Shown here: positions 1 to 5,901 of the stretch, piece by piece
Position numbering within the stretch: position 1 is the first letter of the stretch
Layout: each line of letters begins with the position of its first letter
Origin: Chloroflexota bacterium
GTDB lineage: Bacteria; Chloroflexota; Limnocylindria; Limnocylindrales; CSP1-4
Length of the DNA stretch: 18,875 nt
Direction: 5' to 3'
Assembly: GCA_021786915.1 (NCBI GenBank)
Contig: JAJYMP010000664.1
Coordinates: forward strand, 1-18,875
Program-made: the position numbers and the translations under genes
Notes under the pieces: generated by a model
Told to the model about the DNA's origin: nothing
Databases searched by the model: none
The model's input: only the letters and a program-made list of their open reading frames with translations

Positions 1-236
1 GATCTGAAGACGCTCTTGCCCGGGAGCTCCTCGCGGGAGCCCCCCAGGTTCCGGGCACCCGCCTCGTTGAGGTAGCGGATGCATCCCTCGTGGTCGAGGA
101 GGGCGACGCCCTCGATCATCCCCTCGACGATCGTCCGGAATCGGACCTCGTCAGCACCGGGAGGCTGACCGCCACCAGGGCCGTCCGGCGTGGCGCCCAG
201 AGTGCCCACCGGGCCTCGCCGGTCCGTTGCCCTCAT
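1..236 (-). CDS. PAS-domain protein, N-terminal fragment (probably a sensory kinase or regulator)
   Basis: The gene reads leftward and is cut by the window edge, so only about 78 residues are visible. After a glycine/proline-rich lead of about 25 residues it reads FRTIVEGMIEGVALLDHEG, then an IRYLNEAGARNLGG segment and EELPGKSVF. This is the classic start of a PAS domain (the 'F..i.e.....i..ld..g.i...N.a' pattern). PAS domains sense small molecules, redox state or light and usually sit in front of histidine kinase, diguanylate cyclase or response modules; which one follows cannot be seen. I chose the ATG at 236 because a GAGGGG lies about 11 nt upstream. In-frame ATGs at 266 and 269 are alternatives, just after an in-frame stop at 273-275. 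It is divergent from the LLM oxidoreductase, with about 265 nt between them. Confidence 0.7.
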   Translation of the reverse strand, partial: MRATDRRGPVGTLGATPDGPGGGQPPGADEVRFRTIVEGMIEGVALLDHEGCIRYLNEAGARNLGGSREELPGKSVFR

Positions 237-502
237 CCGACGGCCTGCCCCTCGAGTGCGGCGCATCATCCCTCACCCGGGGGTCAGGCCGCGATGCCGT
301 TGCCGGGTGGACCGTGAGGGGCCTGCCGGGCCACGGGACCTCTCGGGCGCGCGGCTCGACACTCCCCCCGGGCGCCATGATGGCACCGTCGAGGCCTCGT
401 CGGAGCCCCCTGATGGTGGGGGGCACTTCGGCTCTCGGGACCCCGGCGCTGCGATCCGTGCCATCCTCGAGACGGCAGAGCCAGCAGGGATCGGGAGATG
501 CG

Positions 503-1387
503 ATGCAGGTCGGGCTGATGGTGCCCCAGGGCTGGAAGGGCGAGTACGACGGCTGGGACCCGGCGACCGCGTGGGCGCGCAGTGTGGCGCTGGCGCAGCA
601 CGGCGAGGCGGTCGGCTTTGAGAGCCTGTGGGTCTTCGACCACTTCCACACGGTTCCCGAGCCCACCGACGAGATCACGTTCGAGTCGTTCTCGATGCTC
701 TCGGCCCTCGCGATGGCCACGCGGCGGGTCCGGCTGGGCCACATGGTGGTCTGCAGCGGCTTCCGCAACCCGGCTCTGACCGCGAAGCTGGCGTCCACCA
801 TCGACGTCATCTCGGGCGGCCGGTTCGAGCTGGGGATCGGCGCCGGCTGGAAGGAGGACGAGTGGCTCGCCTACGGCTATGGCTTCCCGCCCACGGGTGA
901 GCGGCTGGCGCAGTTCGCCGACCATCTCGAGGTGATCACCCGGATGCTCGGCCCCGGGCATGCGACCTACGAGGGCCCGTTCGCGCGGGTCCGCGACGCA
1001 GTCAACGTGCCGAAGGGGATCCAGCGCCACGTCCCATTGATCGTGGGCGGCAATGGGCGCGACAAGACCGCGGGGCTCGCCGTCCGCTTCGCCGACGAGC
1101 TCAACTTCGTGTTCCTGCGGGCCTCGGAGATCCGCCAGCGGATGACCGAGGTCCGCGCGAAGTGCGAGGCGGCCGGCCGCGACCCGGGCACGCTCCGCTT
1201 CTCGCTCTACGCCCTGGACGAGGCGATGCAGCCGGTGGGCCAGGCGCGGGTGGACTACCTGGGCGAGATGGCGGCCACCGGGCTTGATCGGCTGGTGGGC
1301 TTCCCCAATCGGTGGGACCCGACGATCGACGCCCAGGACGCGTTCGCCTCGGACTGCCGCGCGGCGGGGATCACGATCGGCGGCTGA
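503..1387 (+). CDS. LLM-class (luciferase-like) F420-dependent oxidoreductase
   Basis: This 294-residue protein has the bacterial luciferase-like TIM-barrel fold. Visible family features are an N-terminal beta strand MQVGLMVPQG, the AVGFESLWVFDHF segment at about 36-48, FRNPALTAKLASTIDVISGGR at about 88-107, GIGAGWKEDEW at 111-121, and VPLIVGGNG at about 168-176. Relatives are the F420-dependent oxidoreductases of the Rv1855c type; the substrate cannot be predicted. A longer frame runs upstream to about 227, but the upstream part has no family similarity. The ATG at 503 begins exactly where the fold begins and has GGGAG 5 nt ahead. The stop overlaps the end of the convergent arsR gene by 17 bp. 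It is a paralogue of the LLM gene at the right end of the window. Confidence 0.9.
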   Translation: MQVGLMVPQGWKGEYDGWDPATAWARSVALAQHGEAVGFESLWVFDHFHTVPEPTDEITFESFSMLSALAMATRRVRLGHMVVCSGFRNPALTAKLASTIDVISGGRFELGIGAGWKEDEWLAYGYGFPPTGERLAQFADHLEVITRMLGPGHATYEGPFARVRDAVNVPKGIQRHVPLIVGGNGRDKTAGLAVRFADELNFVFLRASEIRQRMTEVRAKCEAAGRDPGTLRFSLYALDEAMQPVGQARVDYLGEMAATGLDRLVGFPNRWDPTIDAQDAFASDCRAAGITIGG

Positions 1388-1841
1388 CGATTCGACCGGC
1401 GGCCGGCGCCTCGGCTGGCCGACGACTCGACCGGCGGCCGGCGCATGCCGAGCCGCTCCCGGCGGGCGGCACCTGGCCCGCATCGCGCCTCGAGCCCACC
1501 GCCGGTCCCTGGGCGGCCCTGCTGGAGTGATGGTGTCCATCATCCGTCCCGGGGTCGCCGAGCCCGCCCAGTTCGCCCGCGAGCCCCCTGAAGCGCGCGA
1601 CGGCATCCTCTCGCAGCCGGTAGTACACCCACGAGCCGCGGCGCTCGCTCGTCACCCAGCCGGCCTCGCGCAGCACCTTGAGGTGGTGGCTGACCGTGGG
1701 CTGCGCCACCTCGCAGCAGGCGTTGAAGTCGCAGGCGCACACCTCGGCGTCGTCGCGCGACAGCTGACGCAGGATGGAGAGACGGGTCGGGTCGGCCGCG
1801 CCCTGGAGCAGGAGTGCGTCGGGATCGGTGATTCGCTTCAT
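1371..1841 (-). CDS. arsR: ArsR/SmtB-family arsenic-responsive repressor
   Basis: This winged-helix repressor is expected to release DNA when arsenite or a related trivalent metalloid binds. Counting from MKRITDPDAL, the domain reads ADPTRLSILRQLS (16-28), a cysteine site CACDFNACC (35-43), and the recognition helix QPTVSHHLKVLREAGWV (47-63), followed by the wing RRGSWVYYRL. The CxCD element matches the ELCVCDL-type arsenite site of classical ArsR; C42-C43 add two more thiols. I chose ATG 1841; ATG 1853 would add MTFD. The frame runs to 156 residues, while typical ArsR proteins end near 110-120. The extra tail is arginine/alanine-rich, encoded by a direct repeat, and overlaps the LLM gene. 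It is divergent from the arsM operon, whose operators lie between them. Confidence 0.9.
   Translation of the reverse strand: MKRITDPDALLLQGAADPTRLSILRQLSRDDAEVCACDFNACCEVAQPTVSHHLKVLREAGWVTSERRGSWVYYRLREDAVARFRGLAGELGGLGDPGTDDGHHHSSRAAQGPAVGSRRDAGQVPPAGSGSACAGRRSSRRPAEAPAAGRIVSRRS
1386..1444. repeat. Imperfect 24-bp direct repeat, two copies 35 bp apart
   Basis: Copies at 1386-1409 and 1421-1444 differ at a single base (T/C at the sixth position). The core is TCGACCGGCGGCCGGCGC. The first copy overlaps the stop codon of the LLM gene. Both copies lie inside the 3' end of arsR on the other strand and encode its arginine/alanine-rich tail. Confidence 0.8.
1400..1421. terminator. Candidate hairpin between convergent LLM and arsR genes
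   Basis: CGGCCGGC at 1400-1407 can pair with GCTGGCCG at 1414-1421 (eight pairs, one G-U) around a 6-nt loop, 13 nt after the LLM stop codon. There is no U tract, so this is only a possible terminator. It is built from the direct repeat at this place. Confidence 0.3.
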
Positions 1842-1853
1842 GTCAAACGTCAT

Positions 1854-1869
1854 ATTGACATATCTCGAT
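1854..1869. promoter_or_regulatory. ArsR operator candidate 1 (ATTGA-N6-TCGAT)
   Basis: ATTGA (1854-1858) and TCGAT (1865-1869) form an inverted repeat with a 6-nt spacer and one mismatch. It covers the -35 element TTGACA (1855-1860) of the rightward promoter and abuts the alternative arsR start at 1853. A second, overlapping inverted repeat, GACAT-N6-ATGTC (1857-1872), is perfect. ArsR-family operators are typically short AT-rich inverted repeats of this form. Confidence 0.55.
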
Positions 1870-1883
1870 GTCGCTGGCAGGAT
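1855..1883 (+). promoter_or_regulatory. Promoter of the arsX-arsM-arsN2 operon
   Basis: TTGACA at 1855-1860 is a perfect -35 box. After a 17-nt spacer, CAGGAT at 1878-1883 serves as the -10. Transcription would begin near 1890, inside operator 2, and the GGAGG ribosome site at 1916-1920 follows. Confidence 0.55.
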
Positions 1884-1889
1884 GAGCGC

Positions 1890-1905
1890 ATTGACATTCA
1901 TCAAT
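1890..1905. promoter_or_regulatory. ArsR operator candidate 2 (perfect ATTGA-N6-TCAAT)
   Basis: ATTGA (1890-1894) and TCAAT (1901-1905) are a perfect inverted repeat with the same 6-nt spacing as operator 1, displaced by 36 bp. It sits on the predicted transcription start of the arsM operon. Both sites are AT-rich islands in an otherwise very GC-rich sequence. Confidence 0.6.
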
Positions 1906-1928
1906 ACGGCGTCCCGGAGGCCCCACCC

Positions 1929-2186
1929 ATGCTCTTCTCGCTGGAACTGGCGAAGCTGTCCATCGACGAGCGTCGGCATGAAGGCGACGAGAGCCGGCTC
2001 GTCTCCCTGGCGCGTCAGATTGCCGCGTGCTGCAGGCCGGCGACGCTTCGAATGCGGATTGCGGCAGCCATTCGAGCTGAGGGCGACGCCTGCTGCCCGT
2101 CGGACCAGGAGGCCTCATGCGCGCGATCCGGGCCGCCAACGGCAACTGACAGCCCTACCATCACAACCCCAGGAGCCATTGCATGA
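1929..2186 (+). CDS. Small Cys-Cys-pair protein of the ars operon (unknown family, 85 aa)
   Basis: I do not recognise a family. Translation from ATG 1929, with GGAGG 8 nt upstream, gives 85 residues. The N-terminal part (LELAKLSIDERR, LVSLARQ) is likely an amphipathic helix. Cysteines follow at 34-35 (ACCRP), 55-56 (ACCPSD) and 64, and the tail is rich in Ser, Thr and Pro. The stop overlaps the arsM start as ATGA, so the two would be translationally coupled. Paired thiols beside arsR and arsM suggest binding of trivalent arsenic, but this is inference; ArsD chaperones also use Cys pairs, yet no ArsD signature is seen. The last 20 or so codons have unusually low GC at third positions, so the tail may be non-native or out of frame (an alternative short frame lies at 2117-2149). 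The first half is the better supported part. Confidence 0.5.
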   Translation: MLFSLELAKLSIDERRHEGDESRLVSLARQIAACCRPATLRMRIAAAIRAEGDACCPSDQEASCARSGPPTATDSPTITTPGAIA

Positions 2187-3022
2187 CGACCGAAGCGATC
2201 CACGACGAAGTCCGGGCGCATTACGCAGAAGCCGCGATCAGGGCCAGCGAGGGAGCGTGCTGCTCCTCGGGCGACGAGATCGGCCCCGAGCTCTACTCCG
2301 CGCTCGAGCGCGCGGAGCTCCCCCAGGCTGCGGTGCTGGCCAGCCTCGGTTGCGGCAACCCGATCGCGGTGGCCGAGCTCCACGAGGGGGAGCGCGTGCT
2401 CGACCTGGGCTCCGGGGGCGGGATCGACGTGCTCCTCTCGGCCAAGCGGGTCGGGCCGAGCGGCCGCGCCTTCGGGCTCGACATGACCGACGAGATGCTC
2501 GCCCTCGCCCAGCGCAACGCCGCCGCGGCGGGAGCCACCAACGTCGAGTTCCTCAAGGGCCACATCGAGGCCATCCCGCTTCCCGCCGAGAGCATCGACG
2601 TCGTCATCAGCAACTGCGTGATCAACCTCGCGGCCGACAAGCCGGCGGTGTTCCGCGAGATCGCCCGCGTGCTTCGCCCCGGCGGGCGCATGGGCGTGTC
2701 CGACATCGTGGCCGACGACCGGCTGAGCACCGCTGAGCGGGCCGAGCGCGGCTCGTTCGCGGGCTGCATCGCCGGGGCGCTGTCGTTCGCCGAGTTCGCG
2801 GCGGGGCTGGCTGCGGTGGGCCTCGTCGATGTCGAGATCACGCCGACGCACATGGTCACCGAGGGCATGGCGAGCGCCATCATCAAGGCGACCAAGCCGG
2901 GGCCCGCTGGCGCGCTGGCCCTGCCGGGGGCGGTGGCGGCGCCGAGACCGCGGATCACGCTCGACATGCTGCCCCTCGCGACAGCCGACAGCGCGTGCTG
3001 CAGCGGTGACGGCTGCTGCTGA
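2183..3022 (+). CDS. arsM: Arsenite S-adenosylmethionine methyltransferase
   Basis: ArsM methylates arsenite using S-adenosylmethionine, giving methylated arsenicals that are volatile or, as trivalent methylarsenite, toxic to other bacteria. The 279-residue protein shows the SAM motif [20 protein letters not shown] (72-91), the acidic ribose-binding GLDMTDEML (98-106), and a second core motif, [16 protein letters not shown]. The three cysteines used by characterised ArsM enzymes are present: C57 (LGCGNP), C145 (SNCVINL) and C195 (AGCIAGAL). Additional pairs are C26-C27 ([10 protein letters not shown]) and, at the extreme C-terminus, C272-C273 and C278-C279 (ACCSGDGCC), the latter typical of many ArsM tails. 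The start overlaps the preceding small ORF by 4 nt, and the stop shares one base with the arsN2 ATG. It is very likely controlled by ArsR. Confidence 0.96.
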   Translation: MTTEAIHDEVRAHYAEAAIRASEGACCSSGDEIGPELYSALERAELPQAAVLASLGCGNPIAVAELHEGERVLDLGSGGGIDVLLSAKRVGPSGRAFGLDMTDEMLALAQRNAAAAGATNVEFLKGHIEAIPLPAESIDVVISNCVINLAADKPAVFREIARVLRPGGRMGVSDIVADDRLSTAERAERGSFAGCIAGALSFAEFAAGLAAVGLVDVEITPTHMVTEGMASAIIKATKPGPAGALALPGAVAAPRPRITLDMLPLATADSACCSGDGCC

Positions 3023-3453
3023 TGGAGATCGACTGGGCGACGCCCGCGGACGTGCCGGCGGTCGAGGCGCTGCTCTCGGCGGCCGGCCTGCCGCTCGAGG
3101 GCGCCCGGGAGGCCTTCGCGCTTGGCGTGGTCGGGCGCGAGGGCGGCCGGGTGGTCGCCGCGGCCGCCGTGGAGAAGTACGGCGCCGCGGGGCTGCTTCG
3201 CTCAGTGGTCGTCGACTCGGCCGTCCGGGGCACGGGGCTCGGCCGGTCGATCGTCGCGGCCGCCGAGGATGCCGCCCGCGATGCGGCGGTCCGCGAGCTG
3301 TACCTGCTGACCGAGACGGCGGTCGACTGGTTCCCGCGACTCGGCTACGAGGTGGTCGCGCGATCCGAGGCTGCCGCTGCCGTCGGCGAGTCGATCGAGT
3401 TCACCACCGTCTGCCGCGATGCCGGCGTCGCCATGCGGAAGCTGCTCGGGTAG
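3022..3453 (+). CDS. arsN2: GNAT-family N-acetyltransferase, ArsN2 type
   Basis: This 143-residue GNAT protein has the acetyl-CoA loop in [18 protein letters not shown] (68-85), preceded by the strand [10 protein letters not shown]. It has the ArsN2-like signatures [20 protein letters not shown] (93-112) and a C-terminal GVAMRKLL. The N-terminus [20 protein letters not shown] is also characteristic. Members of this group occur in ars operons. ArsN1 acetylates the antibiotic arsinothricin, while the substrate of ArsN2 is less clear. ATG 3022 overlaps the arsM TGA by one base, so the gene is the third of the operon. Identity as ArsN2 rests on motif pattern and context. Confidence 0.85.
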   Translation: MEIDWATPADVPAVEALLSAAGLPLEGAREAFALGVVGREGGRVVAAAAVEKYGAAGLLRSVVVDSAVRGTGLGRSIVAAAEDAARDAAVRELYLLTETAVDWFPRLGYEVVARSEAAAAVGESIEFTTVCRDAGVAMRKLLG

Positions 3454-3466
3454 GCGAGGCCCGGGT

Positions 3467-3497
3467 GGCGCCCGCGAGGGGCGCCCCAGCAGGGGCG
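3467..3497 (+). terminator. Two overlapping hairpins after arsN2
   Basis: GGCGCCC (3467-3473) pairs perfectly with GGGCGCC (3479-3485) around GCGAG, 13 nt after the arsN2 stop. CGCCCC (3482-3487) pairs perfectly with GGGGCG (3492-3497) around AGCA. The two stems share bases and exclude each other. Neither has a U tract. Most likely they end the ars operon transcript. Confidence 0.4.
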
Positions 3498-3501
3498 ACG
3501 A

Positions 3502-3531
3502 GGCGGCCGGGTGGCGGCCGGGTGGCGGCCG
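3502..3531. repeat. 11-bp tandem repeat, 2.7 copies
   Basis: The unit GGCGGCCGGGT starts at 3502 and 3513, with a partial copy at 3524-3531. It lies in the 148-nt gap between arsN2 and the polyphosphate kinase gene and has no evident function. Confidence 0.8.
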
Positions 3532-3601
3532 ACGTCCACGAGGCGCGATGATGCGCCCGACGGCGCGACGACGAGGGCGTCGGGAGAAAGGACTCGCTGC
3601 C

Positions 3602-4618
3602 ATGGCAGATCTTCGGCCCAGGCGGATCGCCGATCTCATCGCGCCCTACCGGGTGCAACCCGGGCGCAGGGTGCGCCTCCCGCGGGACTTCCCCACCGAC
3701 GCGCCCGGCAAGTTCGGCCGTGGCGACTCGCGCGAGGCGAAGGCCGTCCTCGCGGCCGGGACCGAGCTGCTGACCGAATACCAGGAACGGCTGGCGGCGC
3801 AGGACACGTACGGCGTGCTCGTGATCATCCAGGCCATCGACGCCGCCGGCAAGGACGGGACCATCGGCCACGTGATGAGCGGGGTCAACCCCCAGGGCGT
3901 CGAGGTCACGAGCTTCAAGATCCCGTCGGACGAGGACCAGGACCACGACTACCTGTGGCGCTACGCGCGCCAGCTCCCCGGCCGCGGGTCGATCGGCATC
4001 TTCAACCGCTCCTACTACGAGGAGGTGCTCGTCGTCCGGGTGCACCCCGAGCTGCTCCAGTTCGAGAAGCTGCCGGCCCGCTCGCGGCGCGGCGACATCT
4101 GGCGGCGGCGGTTCCGCGAGATCAACGATTGGGAGCGCTACCTCTCGGACCAGGGCTTCAAGATCGTCAAGCTGTTCCTCCACCTGTCCGAGGACGAGCA
4201 GCGGCGCCGGTTCCTCGACCGGATCGACCAGCCCGAGAAGAACTGGAAGTTCAGCGCCGCCGACGTCAAGGAGCGGGCGTTCTGGGGCGACTACCAGAAG
4301 GCGTTCAGCGACGTGCTCTCGAACACGAGCACCGAGTGGGCGCCGTGGTACGTGATCCCGGCCGACGACAAGCCGTACGCGCGGATGATCGCCTCGGCGG
4401 CCATCGCCCACGCGCTCGTCCAGATCAACCCGCACTACCCCAAGGTGACGCCCGAGCAGCGCGCGCAGCTGGAGACGGCCCGGGCGACACTGGCCTCCGA
4501 CGAGCCTGACGCCGACGCTGAAGCGCCGGCCGAGGGCGGCGACGCTGCGGAACCAGCCGCGCCGCCCGCAGAGCGATCTCGGCACAAGTCCAAGGCCAAG
4601 AAGCGCTCGAAGCGGTAG
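3602..4618 (+). CDS. ppk2: Polyphosphate kinase 2 family (polyphosphate:nucleotide phosphotransferase)
   Basis: PPK2 enzymes transfer phosphate between polyphosphate and nucleoside mono- or diphosphates, linking the polyphosphate store to the nucleotide pool. The 338-residue protein shows the Walker A segment IDAAGKDGTIGHVMSGVNPQG (79-99), the NRSYYEEVLVVRVHPE segment (135-150) with the Walker B-like strand IGIFNRS, the lid region with many arginines (about 161-176), and PEKNWKFSAADVKER (221-235). The single-domain length fits the family. After about residue 290 comes an acidic, alanine-rich linker and then a strongly basic end (RHKSKAKKRSKR). ATG 3602 has AAAGGA 9 nt ahead; the frame upstream to 3419 lacks family sequence. 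The gene stands alone and converges on an MFS gene only 6 nt away. Confidence 0.93.
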   Translation: MADLRPRRIADLIAPYRVQPGRRVRLPRDFPTDAPGKFGRGDSREAKAVLAAGTELLTEYQERLAAQDTYGVLVIIQAIDAAGKDGTIGHVMSGVNPQGVEVTSFKIPSDEDQDHDYLWRYARQLPGRGSIGIFNRSYYEEVLVVRVHPELLQFEKLPARSRRGDIWRRRFREINDWERYLSDQGFKIVKLFLHLSEDEQRRRFLDRIDQPEKNWKFSAADVKERAFWGDYQKAFSDVLSNTSTEWAPWYVIPADDKPYARMIASAAIAHALVQINPHYPKVTPEQRAQLETARATLASDEPDADAEAPAEGGDAAEPAAPPAERSRHKSKAKKRSKR

Positions 4619-4639
4619 GCCGCCTCAGGCGACGCGGCC
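4618..4639. terminator. Candidate bidirectional hairpin between ppk2 and the MFS gene
   Basis: GGCCGC (4618-4623) pairs perfectly with GCGGCC (4634-4639) over a 10-nt loop; an alternative small stem GCC-TCA-GGC lies inside. It spans the junction of the two convergent genes and includes the MFS stop codon. No U tract is present. Confidence 0.3.
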
Positions 4640-5821
4640 CTCCGATGCCGGCGCCGCGCCCGCGCCCGCCGCCGGCATCCGCGCCACGATGGCCAGCCCC
4701 GCGGCGCAGGCAAGGCACACGGCCGCGGTCCCGAGCATCGCCGTCGGCAGGCCCACCGTCACCGAGAGCACGCCCATCAGCGGCGGGTACACCACGGCGC
4801 CCACCACCGACGCAGCGACGATCACGCCGCTCACCGCGGCGGCGCGGTCGGGGAAGCGCTCCCCGCCCAGCGCCACGATGAGCGGGTAGATCGGGCCCGA
4901 CGCGAAGCCGACCACCACGAACAGGACGATCGACGCCTCGACGCTGGGCACCGCCACGGCACCGACCAGCGCGACGCCCGCCACGAGCGACGCCCCGATC
5001 GCGAGCGTGGCGTGGTCGAAGCGGTCGGCGATGCGGCTGCCCGTGAACCGGCCGGCCGCGAGCCCCGCCCAGAACAGGCCGAGCGCCGAGGTCGCGGTCG
5101 CCGCCGGCGCCGCCGCCAGGAACCGCACGAGCCAGTTCGACACGCCGATCTCCGACGCGACGTAGCAGCCGATCGAGACCGCGAGCACCACGAGCGGCAG
5201 GGCGAGCAGGCTCGAGCGCTGGCCGCCATGCGCGCGGTGCGGCCGGGCGCGGCCGTCGGCGAGGTCGGTGACGGCGAGCAGGGCCGCGAGCGGCAGCGTG
5301 ATGACGCCGCTCGCGACGATGACGCCCTGCCACGGGATGCCGATGAGGTCGCGGGCCGCCAGCGCGAACGGCGCCCCGAGCGCGCCCACCGAGTAGAACA
5401 GGTGCAGCAGGTTGAGCCGGCCGCCGCGGGCGTCGTGGTACAGGTCGAGGATCATCCCGTTGCCGCCGCCGTCGATCGCGCCGGACCCGACCGACCGCAC
5501 CACGCCGGCCACGAGGAACATGCCCCAGTCGCCGGTCAGTCCCTGGGCGATCAGCCCCACGCCCGTCAGCCCCACCGCGACCGCGTAGATCGGGCGGCGG
5601 CCCACCCGCTCGGTGACCATCCCGCCGAGCACCGATCCGCCCGCGTACGCGATCGCGGTGACGAAGTAGAAGAAGCCGAGGCCGACATCGGTCTGGGCGA
5701 ACCCGCCCTCCACCTCCCGGGCGAGCGACGGCACCAGCAGGCCGCTCCAGCCGAGGAGCACGAACGACCAGCAGCCGAGGACGAACGCCGTGCGGCGCGA
5801 GCGGAACAGGGTGACCCTCAC
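4625..5821 (-). CDS. MFS transporter (12-helix permease, substrate unknown)
   Basis: This 398-residue membrane protein of the major facilitator superfamily starts RVTLFRSRRTAFVLGCWSFV. The cytoplasmic loop MVTERVGRRPIYAVAVG (about 70-86) is the family motif A between helices 2 and 3. The segment GNGMILDLYHDARGGRLNLL resembles fucose-permease-like or sugar-type MFS members, which gives only a weak substrate hint. Repeated hydrophobic stretches are consistent with about 12 helices. No ATG begins the fold. I chose the GTG at 5821 because TACGAT lies 7 nt upstream, as expected for a leaderless transcript, and no Shine-Dalgarno is seen. An upstream reading of the same frame (to 6442) belongs to the decayed permease and is not part of this protein. 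Confidence 0.88.
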   Translation of the reverse strand: MRVTLFRSRRTAFVLGCWSFVLLGWSGLLVPSLAREVEGGFAQTDVGLGFFYFVTAIAYAGGSVLGGMVTERVGRRPIYAVAVGLTGVGLIAQGLTGDWGMFLVAGVVRSVGSGAIDGGGNGMILDLYHDARGGRLNLLHLFYSVGALGAPFALAARDLIGIPWQGVIVASGVITLPLAALLAVTDLADGRARPHRAHGGQRSSLLALPLVVLAVSIGCYVASEIGVSNWLVRFLAAAPAATATSALGLFWAGLAAGRFTGSRIADRFDHATLAIGASLVAGVALVGAVAVPSVEASIVLFVVVGFASGPIYPLIVALGGERFPDRAAAVSGVIVAASVVGAVVYPPLMGVLSVTVGLPTAMLGTAAVCLACAAGLAIVARMPAAGAGAAPASEGRVA

Positions 5822-5825
5822 GCGA

Positions 5826-5858
5826 CCGATCGTATCGGGGTCGTCCTGCTCGCGAGCA
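5826..5858 (-). promoter_or_regulatory. Leaderless promoter of the MFS gene with two palindromes
   Basis: Read leftward, TACGAT (5834-5829) is the -10 and the GTG start follows after 7 nt. The inverted repeat CCGAT-CGT-ATCGG (5826-5838) covers the -10, and the perfect 12-bp palindrome TGCTCGCGAGCA (5847-5858) covers the expected -35 place. Both could bind a regulator; no regulator gene is adjacent. Confidence 0.45.
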
Positions 5859-5901
5859 CCCCGCAGGCACCGGCGCCGGGGCGGGCGACGCGAGGGCGGG
5901 G

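Noticed and set aside
227..502. N-terminal extension of the first LLM gene
   Set aside because: The extra 92 residues have no similarity to the family and cover the promoter region; ATG 503 with GGGAG fits the fold start.
284..1606. Minus-strand open frame of 440 codons
   Set aside because: It is antisense to the clearly recognisable LLM gene and rich in Arg, Ala and Pro, typical of a GC shadow.
3401..4585. Minus-strand open frame opposite ppk2
   Set aside because: The plus strand has all PPK2 motifs; the opposite frame has none.
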